Below are positions 1 to 5,117 of a stretch of DNA of 6,106 bases, in pieces (position 1 is the first letter of the stretch; every line of letters begins with the position of its first letter). This DNA is from an uncultured Collinsella sp. (lineage in GTDB: Bacteria > Actinomycetota > Coriobacteriia > Coriobacteriales > Coriobacteriaceae). Location of the stretch: contig CATYJU010000078.1 in assembly GCA_958407995.1 (NCBI GenBank), positions 1 to 6,106 on the forward strand, given 5' to 3'. The translations under genes and the position numbers were made by a program. The notes beneath the pieces are model-generated. The model saw nothing but the letters and a program-made list of their open reading frames with translations. It was not told the DNA's origin and did no database searches.

Positions 1-161
1 TGTGGTCTGCCGCCAACGACGCCCCGTTTGTGGCGCTCGAGCCCTGGACCGGTCACACCACCATGGACACCGAGGACGACGTCTTTGAGCACAAGGTCAA
101 CACCATTACGCTGGCGCCGGGCGAGACGGACGTCCGCAGCTTTAGCGTCACTTTGCTCTAG
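1..161 (+). CDS. Aldose 1-epimerase family protein (LacX-like), C-terminal end only
   Basis: Fifty-two residues in the frame starting at base 3 run to a TAG at 159-161; the 5' part lies outside the window. The peptide carries FVALEPWTGH, then an acidic stretch, then LAPGE followed by a final beta strand (RSFSVTLL). This is the typical end of the galactose mutarotase / LacX beta-sandwich fold, where the Glu before PW sits at the position of the catalytic base and a PGE turn precedes the last strand. Members interconvert alpha and beta anomers of aldoses in the cytosol; LacX-type members often have uncertain substrates. The stop is followed within 5 nt by the first hairpin repeat, so the transcript probably ends in the structured region downstream. 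With only the tail visible, the sugar specificity cannot be called. Family assignment is from motif recognition. Confidence 0.8.
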   Translation, partial: WSAANDAPFVALEPWTGHTTMDTEDDVFEHKVNTITLAPGETDVRSFSVTLL

Positions 162-253
162 AGGTTCCGCCATTCTGACGAACGGCGGACCGGTCGACGC
201 TGCGCCCTTAGGTTCCGCCGTTCTAACGAACGGCGGACCAGTCGACGCTGCGC
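162..253. repeat. Two tandem hairpin-forming repeats, 48-nt period
   Basis: Copy 1 (162-205) and copy 2 (210-253) match at 41 of 44 positions, with a 4-nt spacer. Each contains an inverted repeat around a 4-nt loop. In copy 2, 214-223 pairs perfectly with 228-237 (10 bp, loop TAAC). In copy 1, 166-175 pairs with 180-189 apart from one A-C mismatch (loop TGAC). Each ends in the same tail, GTCGACGCTGCGC or nearly so. Neither hairpin is followed by a T-run, so they are not classical terminators. They may be a REP-like extragenic palindrome family, or structures that stabilise the 3' end of the epimerase message. Confidence 0.85.
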
Positions 254-351
254 GCCACCCAGAGCGACAATTTGTCATTCAAAAGGCACGGCATGACCAG
301 AAGGTCTATGCCGTGCCTTTTTCATGCCAACTTGTTCGCTCTGGGTGGCGC
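252..351. repeat. Long nested inverted repeat enclosing a terminator
   Basis: The outer arms 252-270 and 332-351 are complementary over 19 bp with one extra T in the right arm. They enclose an independent perfect hairpin at 281-321, separated from it by about 10 nt on each side. The whole could fold as a roughly 100-nt RNA stem or a DNA cruciform. The left arm begins at the end of tandem copy 2 and overlaps its last two bases. Possible origins are a miniature inverted-repeat element carrying a terminator, or an extended terminator. The 5-mer CGCTG flanks both sides (246-250 and 353-357), which is weak evidence for a target duplication because it is also part of the upstream repeat. Confidence 0.8.
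281..322 (+). terminator. Strong Rho-independent terminator
   Basis: 281-294 pairs perfectly with 308-321 (14 bp including A-T pairs at the base). An upper stem 295-298/303-306 closes an AGAA loop, with a single bulged T at 307. The right arm ends in five T residues (318-322), and the left arm begins with four A residues, so it could also work on the other strand. Both flanking genes read on the + strand, so its likely job is to end epimerase transcription and insulate the ABC operon. Confidence 0.9.
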
Positions 352-376
352 TCGCTGGCATTGTCAAAACATCGAC

Positions 377-406
377 GTTCCCAATGACTACCGTGTGTCT
401 ATTAAT
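377..406 (+). promoter_or_regulatory. Weak candidate promoter for the ABC operon
   Basis: TATTAAT at 400-406 is the best -10-like sequence in the most A+T-rich part of the leader and lies after the terminator and before the operon. No good -35 box stands 16-18 nt upstream (GTTCCC at 377-382 is poor). TTGTCA at 361-366 is a better -35 match but is too far away for this -10. A promoter is expected between 323 and 474 because the terminator isolates the operon, but its exact place is a guess. Confidence 0.2.
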
Positions 407-446
407 TTTTCGAGCTTGTGCTGCGCTGCTGGTCGCTGGCGTATCC

Positions 447-474
447 TGTTAAGTCGTCAGCATACGATTCAACA
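447..474. promoter_or_regulatory. Imperfect dyad just upstream of the operon's ribosome binding site
   Basis: TGTT at 447-450 mirrors AACA at 471-474, and TCGT (454-457) mirrors ACGA (464-467). Overall 10 of 14 positions are symmetric, plus one G-T wobble. It sits directly before GGGAAGG, where it could act as an operator or as an RNA hairpin affecting translation. I do not recognise it as the site of a known regulator, and symmetry at this level can arise by chance. Confidence 0.2.
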
Positions 475-481
475 GGGAAGG
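475..481 (+). promoter_or_regulatory. Ribosome binding site that fixes the binding-protein start
   Basis: GGGAAGG lies 6 nt before the ATG at 488. It favours that start over the far-upstream in-frame ATG at 272, which lies inside the outer inverted repeat and would add 72 residues unlike any signal peptide. It also favours it over the internal ATG at 512, which lacks such a site. Confidence 0.75.
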
Positions 482-487
482 CAGATT

Positions 488-1414
488 ATGCATTCTCCCC
501 AACAGCGCGGCATGCAGACCCAGCCGGTATGCAGCCGTCGCATCTTTTTGGGTAGCGCTCTCGCTGCGAGCGCTTCCGTCGTCGCCGGCGCGCTCGCCGG
601 CTGTCAGCGTCCGTCCACGCTCAAGGTGGTTCAGCCCACGACGGGCGGCGGTCGCGACGACCTGTCCGATTCCGTGATCGGCAAGGACAAGATCCGCATT
701 GGCATGGAGGCGGCCTACGCCCCGTACAACTGGCAGGTTTCCGAAGCCAGTGAGTACACCATCCCCATCGACAACGTGCAGGGCGCCTATGCCGATGGCT
801 ACGACGTACAGATCGCCAAGATCGTCTGCAAGGCCCTCGGTGGCGAGCCCGTTGCCGTCAAGCAGAGTTTCTCGGGCCTTATCGATTCGCTCAACAACGG
901 CCAGATCGACCTCATTATTGCCGGCATGAGCACCACGCCCGAGCGCGAGGAGTCCGTCGGCTTTTCCGATCCGTACTTCATTGGCTACTTTGGCCTGTTC
1001 GTAAAAGAGGGCTCGCCCTACCAAAGCGCGACCAAGCTCAGCGACTTTAGCGGCGCCACGGTGCTCGGCCAAAAGGACACGATGCTCGACACCGTCATCG
1101 ACGAGATCCCGGGCGTCGTTCACAAGAATCCGGTCGATTCGGTGCCCACGGTGTTTTCGAACCTGCTGCAGGGCACCTGCGACGCCGTGACCTACAACAC
1201 CGAAAACGAGAAGGGCTATATGGCCCAAAACCCGGGCATCGTGCCCATTCGCTTTGCGGAGGGCGAGGGCTTTAAGCAGGAGGTCACGTCAAACGTCGGC
1301 TGCCGCAAGGGCTCGGACAAACTGCTTAAGCTCATCGACAAGACACTCAAGGGCATTAGCCAAGAGGAGCGCGACCAAATGTGGGACGCGTGCCTCGACC
1401 GTCAGCCGGCATAG
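488..1414 (+). CDS. Polar amino-acid ABC transporter substrate-binding lipoprotein (SBP family 3)
   Basis: This 308-residue extracellular binding protein captures a polar amino acid and hands it to the permease encoded next. The N-terminus has a twin-arginine-like SRRIFLG (16-22), a hydrophobic stretch (23-37) and a lipobox LAGC with the lipidation Cys at 39, suggesting a membrane-anchored lipoprotein, possibly exported by Tat. The mature domain runs from IRIGMEAAYAPYNW through GYDVQIAK, LNNGQIDLIIAGMSTTPERE and FSDPYF, the normal order for family 3. Arg153 in TPERE is the expected ligand carboxylate contact. The second-lobe acidic residue that usually binds the ligand amino group appears to be Asn237 (in DAVTYN). 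About ten extra residues sit between YAPYNW and GYDV. Four cysteines (114, 231, 271, 302) lie in the mature part. Its TAG stop overlaps the ribosome binding site of the permease. Family is clear; substrate (basic amino acid, glutamine, cystine or other) is not. Confidence 0.93.
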   Translation: MHSPQQRGMQTQPVCSRRIFLGSALAASASVVAGALAGCQRPSTLKVVQPTTGGGRDDLSDSVIGKDKIRIGMEAAYAPYNWQVSEASEYTIPIDNVQGAYADGYDVQIAKIVCKALGGEPVAVKQSFSGLIDSLNNGQIDLIIAGMSTTPEREESVGFSDPYFIGYFGLFVKEGSPYQSATKLSDFSGATVLGQKDTMLDTVIDEIPGVVHKNPVDSVPTVFSNLLQGTCDAVTYNTENEKGYMAQNPGIVPIRFAEGEGFKQEVTSNVGCRKGSDKLLKLIDKTLKGISQEERDQMWDACLDRQPA

Positions 1415-1419
1415 GGAGG
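1414..1419 (+). promoter_or_regulatory. Ribosome binding site overlapping the upstream stop codon
   Basis: GGGAGG begins on the last base of the binding-protein TAG and ends 4 nt before the permease ATG at 1424. This layout suggests translational coupling between the two genes. Confidence 0.8.
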
Positions 1420-1423
1420 CAGC

Positions 1424-2572
1424 ATGAAAACCATCAATCGCCTGGCCTCCTTTATCAAGGCCGACCACCGTTACGTGTACCTGGGCACGAGCGTTATCGC
1501 GGCGCTCGGCCTGGCGTTTAGTCAGCGCAACCCCACGCCGCTGAGCTTCTTGGCCCCTACCGGTATCTTCCAGGATTGCCTTTGGGCGATTCTTTGGGCC
1601 TGGCTCGTCGTGTCGGCGGCGGCGCTGGTCACCAAACTCATGCACTGGAACGACTATCGCGAAACGTCGCCGTTTGCTTCCGAGCGCTTCCGTCGCGGCG
1701 CGCGCCTGGGCAGCTATGTCGTCGTTGCTATTGCGGCGATCTTCTTTGTCGACCGCTGCGTCATGTCATTTATCGACCTGGTGCAGGTGAGCATTGTCTC
1801 GGACTCCAACCCCAGCGACTTTTTGTCGAGCCTGGTCTACATGACCTACAAGAGCGGCGACTTCTTTATCCGCGGCATCGAGATCACCATCGCACTTGCG
1901 ACCTTCGGTACCGTCATCGCCTTTTTCCTGGCGCTGCTCTTTGTGTTCCTGCGTATTCAGACCTTCGATCGCGTGGATAACGATCTCACGCGCTTCTTTA
2001 AGAGCATCGGCCGCGGCCTTGCGACCGTCTACTCTACCATCGTGCGCGGCACGCCCATGATGGTTCAGGGCCTGCTCATCTATTACGCGGGCTTCACCGT
2101 TTTGCGCGGCATGGGCTTCGAGACCGCCCAGGCCAACCAGATTTGGAGTACCTTCACCGCCGGCCTCGTCACCATCTCGCTCAACTCCACCGCCTACATG
2201 ATGGAGGTCCTGCGCGGCGGCATCGAGTCCATCGATCCCGGCCAGGCCGAGGCGGCGCGCTCGCTGGGCCTGTCGCAGTGGCAGGCTATGCGCAAGGTCG
2301 TGTTCCCCCAGGGCATTAAAAACGCGATTCCCGCACTCACCAACGAGCTCATCATCAACATCAAGGACTCGTCGGTGCTCTCGGTCATCGGCGTGTTCGA
2401 CCTCATGTACGCCACCACCACCGTCGCCGGCGTGTACTACCGTCAGATGGAGGTCTACTGCGTGGCGCTCGTGGTTTACCTGATCCTGACGCTCGTGGCG
2501 AGCCGCCTGCTCGAGGCCTTTGGCAAAAAGCTCGGCGCCGAGGCCCCGGCAACGCTGCCCAGCTCCAACTAG
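1424..2572 (+). CDS. Polar amino-acid ABC transporter permease (HisM/GlnP type) with N-terminal membrane extension
   Basis: This 382-residue inner-membrane protein forms the transport channel. The HisM-type core occupies about 148-368. A first membrane segment spans 150-177, RGTPMMVQ (208-215) is the family's conserved motif, and EAARSLGLSQWQAMRKVVFP (276-295) contains the EAA loop that docks on the ATPase. Segments near 310-335 and 342-364 follow. Ordinary members are about 215-250 residues; here about 147 residues precede the core, with three hydrophobic stretches (about 18-33, 51-69, 95-110) joined by polar loops. That would give about eight membrane spans in place of five. I do not recognise the extension as a known domain, and it is not a fused binding protein. 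Only one permease gene is present, so a homodimer is likely. The ATPase follows 22 nt downstream. The polar amino-acid family call is firm; the substrate is not. Confidence 0.93.
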   Translation: MKTINRLASFIKADHRYVYLGTSVIAALGLAFSQRNPTPLSFLAPTGIFQDCLWAILWAWLVVSAAALVTKLMHWNDYRETSPFASERFRRGARLGSYVVVAIAAIFFVDRCVMSFIDLVQVSIVSDSNPSDFLSSLVYMTYKSGDFFIRGIEITIALATFGTVIAFFLALLFVFLRIQTFDRVDNDLTRFFKSIGRGLATVYSTIVRGTPMMVQGLLIYYAGFTVLRGMGFETAQANQIWSTFTAGLVTISLNSTAYMMEVLRGGIESIDPGQAEAARSLGLSQWQAMRKVVFPQGIKNAIPALTNELIINIKDSSVLSVIGVFDLMYATTTVAGVYYRQMEVYCVALVVYLILTLVASRLLEAFGKKLGAEAPATLPSSN

Positions 2573-2594
2573 GCTCAAGACGAGGAGAATCATC

Positions 2595-3380
2595 ATGGCA
2601 GATACCGCCACTACCGGCACCGCGGCCGCCGCACAGACCAATGAGCCGCTCATCCGCGTCGAGGGCCTGCGCAAGAGCTTCGGCTCGCTCGAGGTGCTCA
2701 AGGGCATCGACCTGTCCGTTAACCCCGGCGAGGTCGTTACCATTATCGGCGCCTCGGGCTCGGGCAAGTCGACCTTCCTGCGCTGCCTCAACCTGCTCGA
2801 GACCCCGGACGCGGGCCACATCTGGTTCCACGGCCAGGACCTCACGGCCGAGCGCTGCAATATCAATAAACTCCGCGAGGACATCGGCATGGTGTTCCAG
2901 GGCTTTAACCTGTTCAACAACATGGACGTGCTCGACAACTGCACGCTTGCGCCCGTCACGCTCAAAAAGATGAGCAAGGCCGAGGCCGAGAAGGTCGCGA
3001 TGGAGCATTTGACGAGCGTGGGGCTCGAAAAGTTTGCGCATGCCGCCGTGGGTCGCCTGTCCGGTGGCCAAAAGCAGCGCGTGGCCATCGCGCGCGCCCT
3101 GTGCATGAATCCGCAGATCATGCTGTTCGACGAGCCGACCTCCGCACTCGACCCCGAGATCGTGGGCGAGGTGCTCGAGGTCATGCGCAAGCTCGCGGCC
3201 GACGGCATGACCATGGTCGTCGTCACGCACGAGATGGCCTTTGCCCGAACCGTGTCCGACCGCGTGGTCTTTATGGACAAGGGCGTGGTGCTCGAGGACG
3301 CCGCGCCGGCCGAGCTCTTCGGCAACCCCAAACACCAGCGCACTCGCGAGTTCCTCTCTCGTTATCTCGAGGACAAATAA
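2595..3380 (+). CDS. Polar amino-acid ABC transporter ATP-binding protein (GlnQ/HisP type)
   Basis: This 261-residue cytosolic ATPase powers the importer encoded by the two preceding genes. Motifs are complete and correctly ordered: Walker A GASGSGKST (52-60), Q-loop Gln102 in MVFQGFNLF, signature LSGGQ (155-159), Walker B IMLFDEP (175-181), D-loop SALD (183-186) and H-loop His212 in VVTHEM. The length is normal for the family. MVFQ.FNLF and the stretch from SALDPE to THEMAFAR are typical of the polar amino-acid (GlnQ/HisP/ArtP) subfamily. The start is the ATG at 2595, preceded by GAGGAG at 2582-2587 with a 7-nt spacer; an earlier in-frame ATG at 2520 lies inside the permease gene and lacks a site. 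An Ala/Thr-rich tail of about 16 residues precedes the domain. It ends with TAA, the only non-TAG stop among the five complete gene ends here. Confidence 0.96.
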   Translation: MADTATTGTAAAAQTNEPLIRVEGLRKSFGSLEVLKGIDLSVNPGEVVTIIGASGSGKSTFLRCLNLLETPDAGHIWFHGQDLTAERCNINKLREDIGMVFQGFNLFNNMDVLDNCTLAPVTLKKMSKAEAEKVAMEHLTSVGLEKFAHAAVGRLSGGQKQRVAIARALCMNPQIMLFDEPTSALDPEIVGEVLEVMRKLAADGMTMVVVTHEMAFARTVSDRVVFMDKGVVLEDAAPAELFGNPKHQRTREFLSRYLEDK

Positions 3381-3403
3381 CCGACCGCAAACGCTTATGT
3401 GGC

Positions 3404-3428
3404 AGGGCCGCTCCGGTGGGGCGGCCCT
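3404..3428 (+). terminator. G+C-rich hairpin without T-run between ABC genes and peptidase
   Basis: AGGGCCGC (3404-3411) and GCGGCCCT (3421-3428) form a perfect 8-bp stem with a 9-nt loop, 23 nt after the ATPase stop. The following bases (CGTCATCACAA) are not T-rich, so this is not a classical terminator. It could be a partial attenuator, a 3' end stabiliser that raises ABC message over peptidase message, or one of the T-less terminators suggested for actinobacteria. The stem itself is certain from the sequence; the role is not. Confidence 0.4.
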
Positions 3429-3442
3429 CGTCATCACAATCG

Positions 3443-3448
3443 AAAGGA
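3443..3448 (+). promoter_or_regulatory. Ribosome binding site that fixes the M20 peptidase start
   Basis: AAAGGA followed by TGTC matches the start of the consensus AAAGGAGGT with one change and sets translation at the ATG at 3453. The in-frame ATG at 3399 precedes the hairpin at 3404-3428 and would add 18 residues unlike the family, so it is rejected. Confidence 0.7.
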
Positions 3449-3452
3449 TGTC

Positions 3453-4868
3453 ATGGCCGAGGTTTGGCGCTTCTTTGCGCATGAGGACGATTTTGCCGAT
3501 TTGGACGAGGCTGGCGCGTGCGAACGCCTGGGCCGCGTGCTGTCGTTTCCGACCGTCTCGAGCATGGATGCCGAGGCGGTGAACTGGCAGTCGTTCGACG
3601 ACCTGCGCGCCTATATGCAGCAGGCGTGGCCGCGCGTGTTTGCGGCGGGCGAGGTCGAGCTTGTCGACCATTCGCTGTTGGTGACGCTTGCCGGCAGCAA
3701 TTCGGCTCTTAACCCCGTCATGCTCATGGGTCACATGGACGTGGTCCCCGTGGTGCCGGGTACCGAGGCCGACTGGACGCATGCCCCCTTTAGCGGGCAC
3801 GTGGACGACACCTACATCTGGGGCCGCGGCGCGATTGACATGAAGGACCAGGTCGCAGGTATTCTCGAGGCTGTCGAGTATGCGCTGGCGCACGGTTGGC
3901 AGCACGAGCGCACGCTGCTCCTGGCCTTTGGCCAGGACGAGGAAACCACGCAGTACGGCGCAGGCACCATCGGCCGCGCGCTCGAGGAGCGCGGTGTTGA
4001 GCTCGAGTTCCTGATCGACGAGGGCGACTACCGCATCGTTTCGGATGCCGAGTACAGCGCGGGCGAGGGTTGGCTCATGCACGCCGACCTCGCGGAGAAG
4101 GGCTATGCCGATATCGTGCTCAAGACAAAGAGCGCGGGTGGACATTCTTCTAATCCCTACGGCGGCACGTCGCTCGAGGTGCTCAGCCGTGCCATCACCG
4201 CAATCTGCGATATCGAGTGGCCGACGCGCGTGACCGATTTGCTTGCCGCCCAGCTCGTCGAGCTGGGGCTCTACACGGCGGATGAAATTGCCGCCAACGG
4301 GGGCGCCATTGTCCGCGATTGCCTTGCCAGCAAGAAGCTCTATCCGCTGGTGACGACCACCTGCGCGCCCACGCAAATCGAGGGCGGCAGCACCGGCGCC
4401 AACGTAATGCCGCAGGATATGTGGGCCAACATTAACTTCCGCATGCTCGAGGGCACGAGCGTGGCCGACGTTGTGGCGCGCTGCCGTGAGGCGGTTGCCG
4501 GGGCGGACCTTGCCGGTCGTGTCGAAGTGGAGCTAGGCCCCGGCAGCTCCGAACCCTCGCCGTCCCCGCGCATCGGTGGTCCCGGCCTCGAGGCGGTTCG
4601 CTCCATCGCCGCCCGCTATTTCCGTGATCCAAAGGAGACGGAGGAAAATGGATCATTCGAGCCAGTGGCAATTGTGCCCTCGACCGTGATCGGTGCGACC
4701 GACGCTGCCAACTACCAGCACATTTGCCCTGAGTGCATTCGCTTCTCGGCCTTTGTGGTTGATGACGACGAGTGTGATCGCGGCGTCCACGGCACCAACG
4801 AGCGCATCACCCGCCGCGCCTACCTCCAAGGCATCCGCTTCCTCGTCGCTCTACTCCAAACGCTCTAG
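3453..4868 (+). CDS. M20 family metallopeptidase / amidohydrolase (carboxypeptidase S, PM20D1, ArgE-DapE type)
   Basis: This 471-residue di-zinc hydrolase has no signal peptide, so it probably acts in the cytosol. The ligand set is complete: His94 and Asp96 in GHMDVVP, bridging Asp129 in GRGAIDMKD, general base Glu163 and ligand Glu164 in DEE, Asp189 in DEG, and His446 in GVHGTNE. A lid domain is inserted between the two halves of the catalytic domain, with His231 in AGGHSSNP, the residue that in relatives reaches the partner subunit's active site. TTTCAPTQIEGG and GATDAANY are also family features. The pattern closest to mind is yeast Cps1 and mammalian PM20D1, which cleave peptides or N-acyl amino acids; substrate here is open. 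It follows the ABC operon by 72 nt on the same strand with a hairpin between, so it may share the transcript at reduced level. ACY1-like or dipeptidase activity is equally possible. Confidence 0.9.
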   Translation: MAEVWRFFAHEDDFADLDEAGACERLGRVLSFPTVSSMDAEAVNWQSFDDLRAYMQQAWPRVFAAGEVELVDHSLLVTLAGSNSALNPVMLMGHMDVVPVVPGTEADWTHAPFSGHVDDTYIWGRGAIDMKDQVAGILEAVEYALAHGWQHERTLLLAFGQDEETTQYGAGTIGRALEERGVELEFLIDEGDYRIVSDAEYSAGEGWLMHADLAEKGYADIVLKTKSAGGHSSNPYGGTSLEVLSRAITAICDIEWPTRVTDLLAAQLVELGLYTADEIAANGGAIVRDCLASKKLYPLVTTTCAPTQIEGGSTGANVMPQDMWANINFRMLEGTSVADVVARCREAVAGADLAGRVEVELGPGSSEPSPSPRIGGPGLEAVRSIAARYFRDPKETEENGSFEPVAIVPSTVIGATDAANYQHICPECIRFSAFVVDDDECDRGVHGTNERITRRAYLQGIRFLVALLQTL

Positions 4869-4883
4869 CCAAAAAGCAAGCCC

Positions 4884-4916
4884 TTGGTGCAATGGGGTCA
4901 GGTTTGTTTGCACCAA
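4884..4916. repeat. Perfect stem-loop with a GGGGTCAGG loop, REP-like
   Basis: TTGGTGCAA (4884-4892) and TTGCACCAA (4908-4916) pair perfectly over 9 bp with a 15-nt loop that contains TGGGGTCAGG. It begins 15 nt after the M20 stop. The downstream bases (TCATTCCG) are not a T-run, so a classical terminator is unlikely. A palindrome around a GGGGTCAG-like core reminds me of repeats associated with IS200/REP-type Y1 transposases in other bacteria. That is an inference; no transposase lies in the window. Confidence 0.55.
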
Positions 4917-4956
4917 TCATTCCGTGCGGGTTATATGCAGGTTTGCCTGCGCACGC

Positions 4957-4962
4957 TATCAT
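4957..4962 (+). promoter_or_regulatory. Candidate -10 box for prfA
   Basis: TATCAT matches the TATAAT consensus at five of six positions and sits 155 nt before the prfA start. No convincing -35 box lies 16-18 nt upstream, where the sequence is around TATGCA. A TATGTA at 4982-4987 is a poorer alternative. Confidence 0.25.
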
Positions 4963-5003
4963 GTATGGGTTAGACCGCAACTATGTACCCCATACGCGAA
5001 GGG

Positions 5004-5036
5004 ATGCGCATGTATCTGAAGATCGACATGCTCTAG
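5004..5036 (+). CDS. Possible 8-10 residue leader ORF upstream of prfA
   Basis: ATG at 5004 (or at 5010 in the same frame) runs to TAG at 5034-5036, giving MRMYLKIDML. GAAGGG at 4998-5003 is a fair ribosome binding site for the ATG at 5010 with a 6-nt spacer but abuts the ATG at 5004. The ORF ends 81 nt before prfA. It could be a regulatory upstream ORF ending in UAG, the codon read by RF1, or chance. Nothing shows that it is translated. Confidence 0.15.
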   Translation: MRMYLKIDML

Positions 5037-5117
5037 CCGGGCTTACCCCCGCAGTGGCGCCGCGCGCCCCATCAACTCTGCCGATTTTCACCTTCACGCA
5101 TATAAAGGAGTCCCGCC

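Larger units (their letters stand above)
162..487. other. Structured gene-free region between epimerase and ABC operon
   Basis: About 326 nt with no credible gene. From left to right it holds two tandem hairpin repeats (162-253), a large inverted repeat (252-351) enclosing a strong terminator hairpin (281-322), and an A+T-richer leader (352-487) with a weak promoter-like site near 400 and an imperfect dyad at 447-474 just before the ribosome binding site at 475-481. One reading frame stays open through the two tandem repeats because their 48-nt period is a multiple of three, but it has no family resemblance and no ribosome binding site. Confidence 0.75.
4869..5117. other. Intergenic region upstream of prfA
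   Basis: This 249-nt stretch holds no convincing gene. It contains a perfect 9-bp stem-loop (4884-4916), a nested small structure with GTGC/GCAC (4924-4927/4951-4954) around GCAGG/CCTGC (4937-4941/4946-4950), a 7-bp dyad GTATGGG/CCCATAC (4963-4969/4989-4995), and a short GC hairpin GGCGC/GCGCC (5056-5060/5064-5068). No clear intrinsic terminator with a T-run follows the M20 gene. The left part is less G+C-rich than the genes around it. No tRNA or other known RNA was recognised. Confidence 0.6.

Noticed and set aside
246..357. CGCTG on both sides of the nested palindrome as a target-site duplication
   Set aside because: The left copy is part of the tandem repeat tail and also occurs at 198-202, the match is only five bases, and it is offset by one base from each arm. 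Not enough to claim an insertion.
28..387. 119-residue + strand ORF across the epimerase end and the tandem repeats
   Set aside because: It overlaps the epimerase in another frame, has no ribosome binding site or recognisable family, and stays open through the repeats only because their 48-nt period is a multiple of three.
272..487. N-terminal extension of the binding protein from the ATG at 272
   Set aside because: It would run through the terminator and leader, has no ribosome binding site, and would bury the lipoprotein signal. The ATG at 488 has a good site.
1766..3343. 525-residue antisense ORF opposite the permease and ATPase genes
   Set aside because: Same codon-bias effect; both sense genes are intact with complete family motifs.
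2403..4376. 657-residue antisense ORF opposite the permease end, ATPase and M20 genes
   Set aside because: It spans three well-supported sense genes and an intergenic hairpin, shows no family motif and is rich in His, Arg and Ala. Long antisense frames are expected where third positions are strongly G/C.
4869..5117. Riboswitch, tRNA or CRISPR in the region before prfA
   Set aside because: No cloverleaf, no repeated spacer pattern and no riboswitch core that I recognise; only small independent stems are visible.
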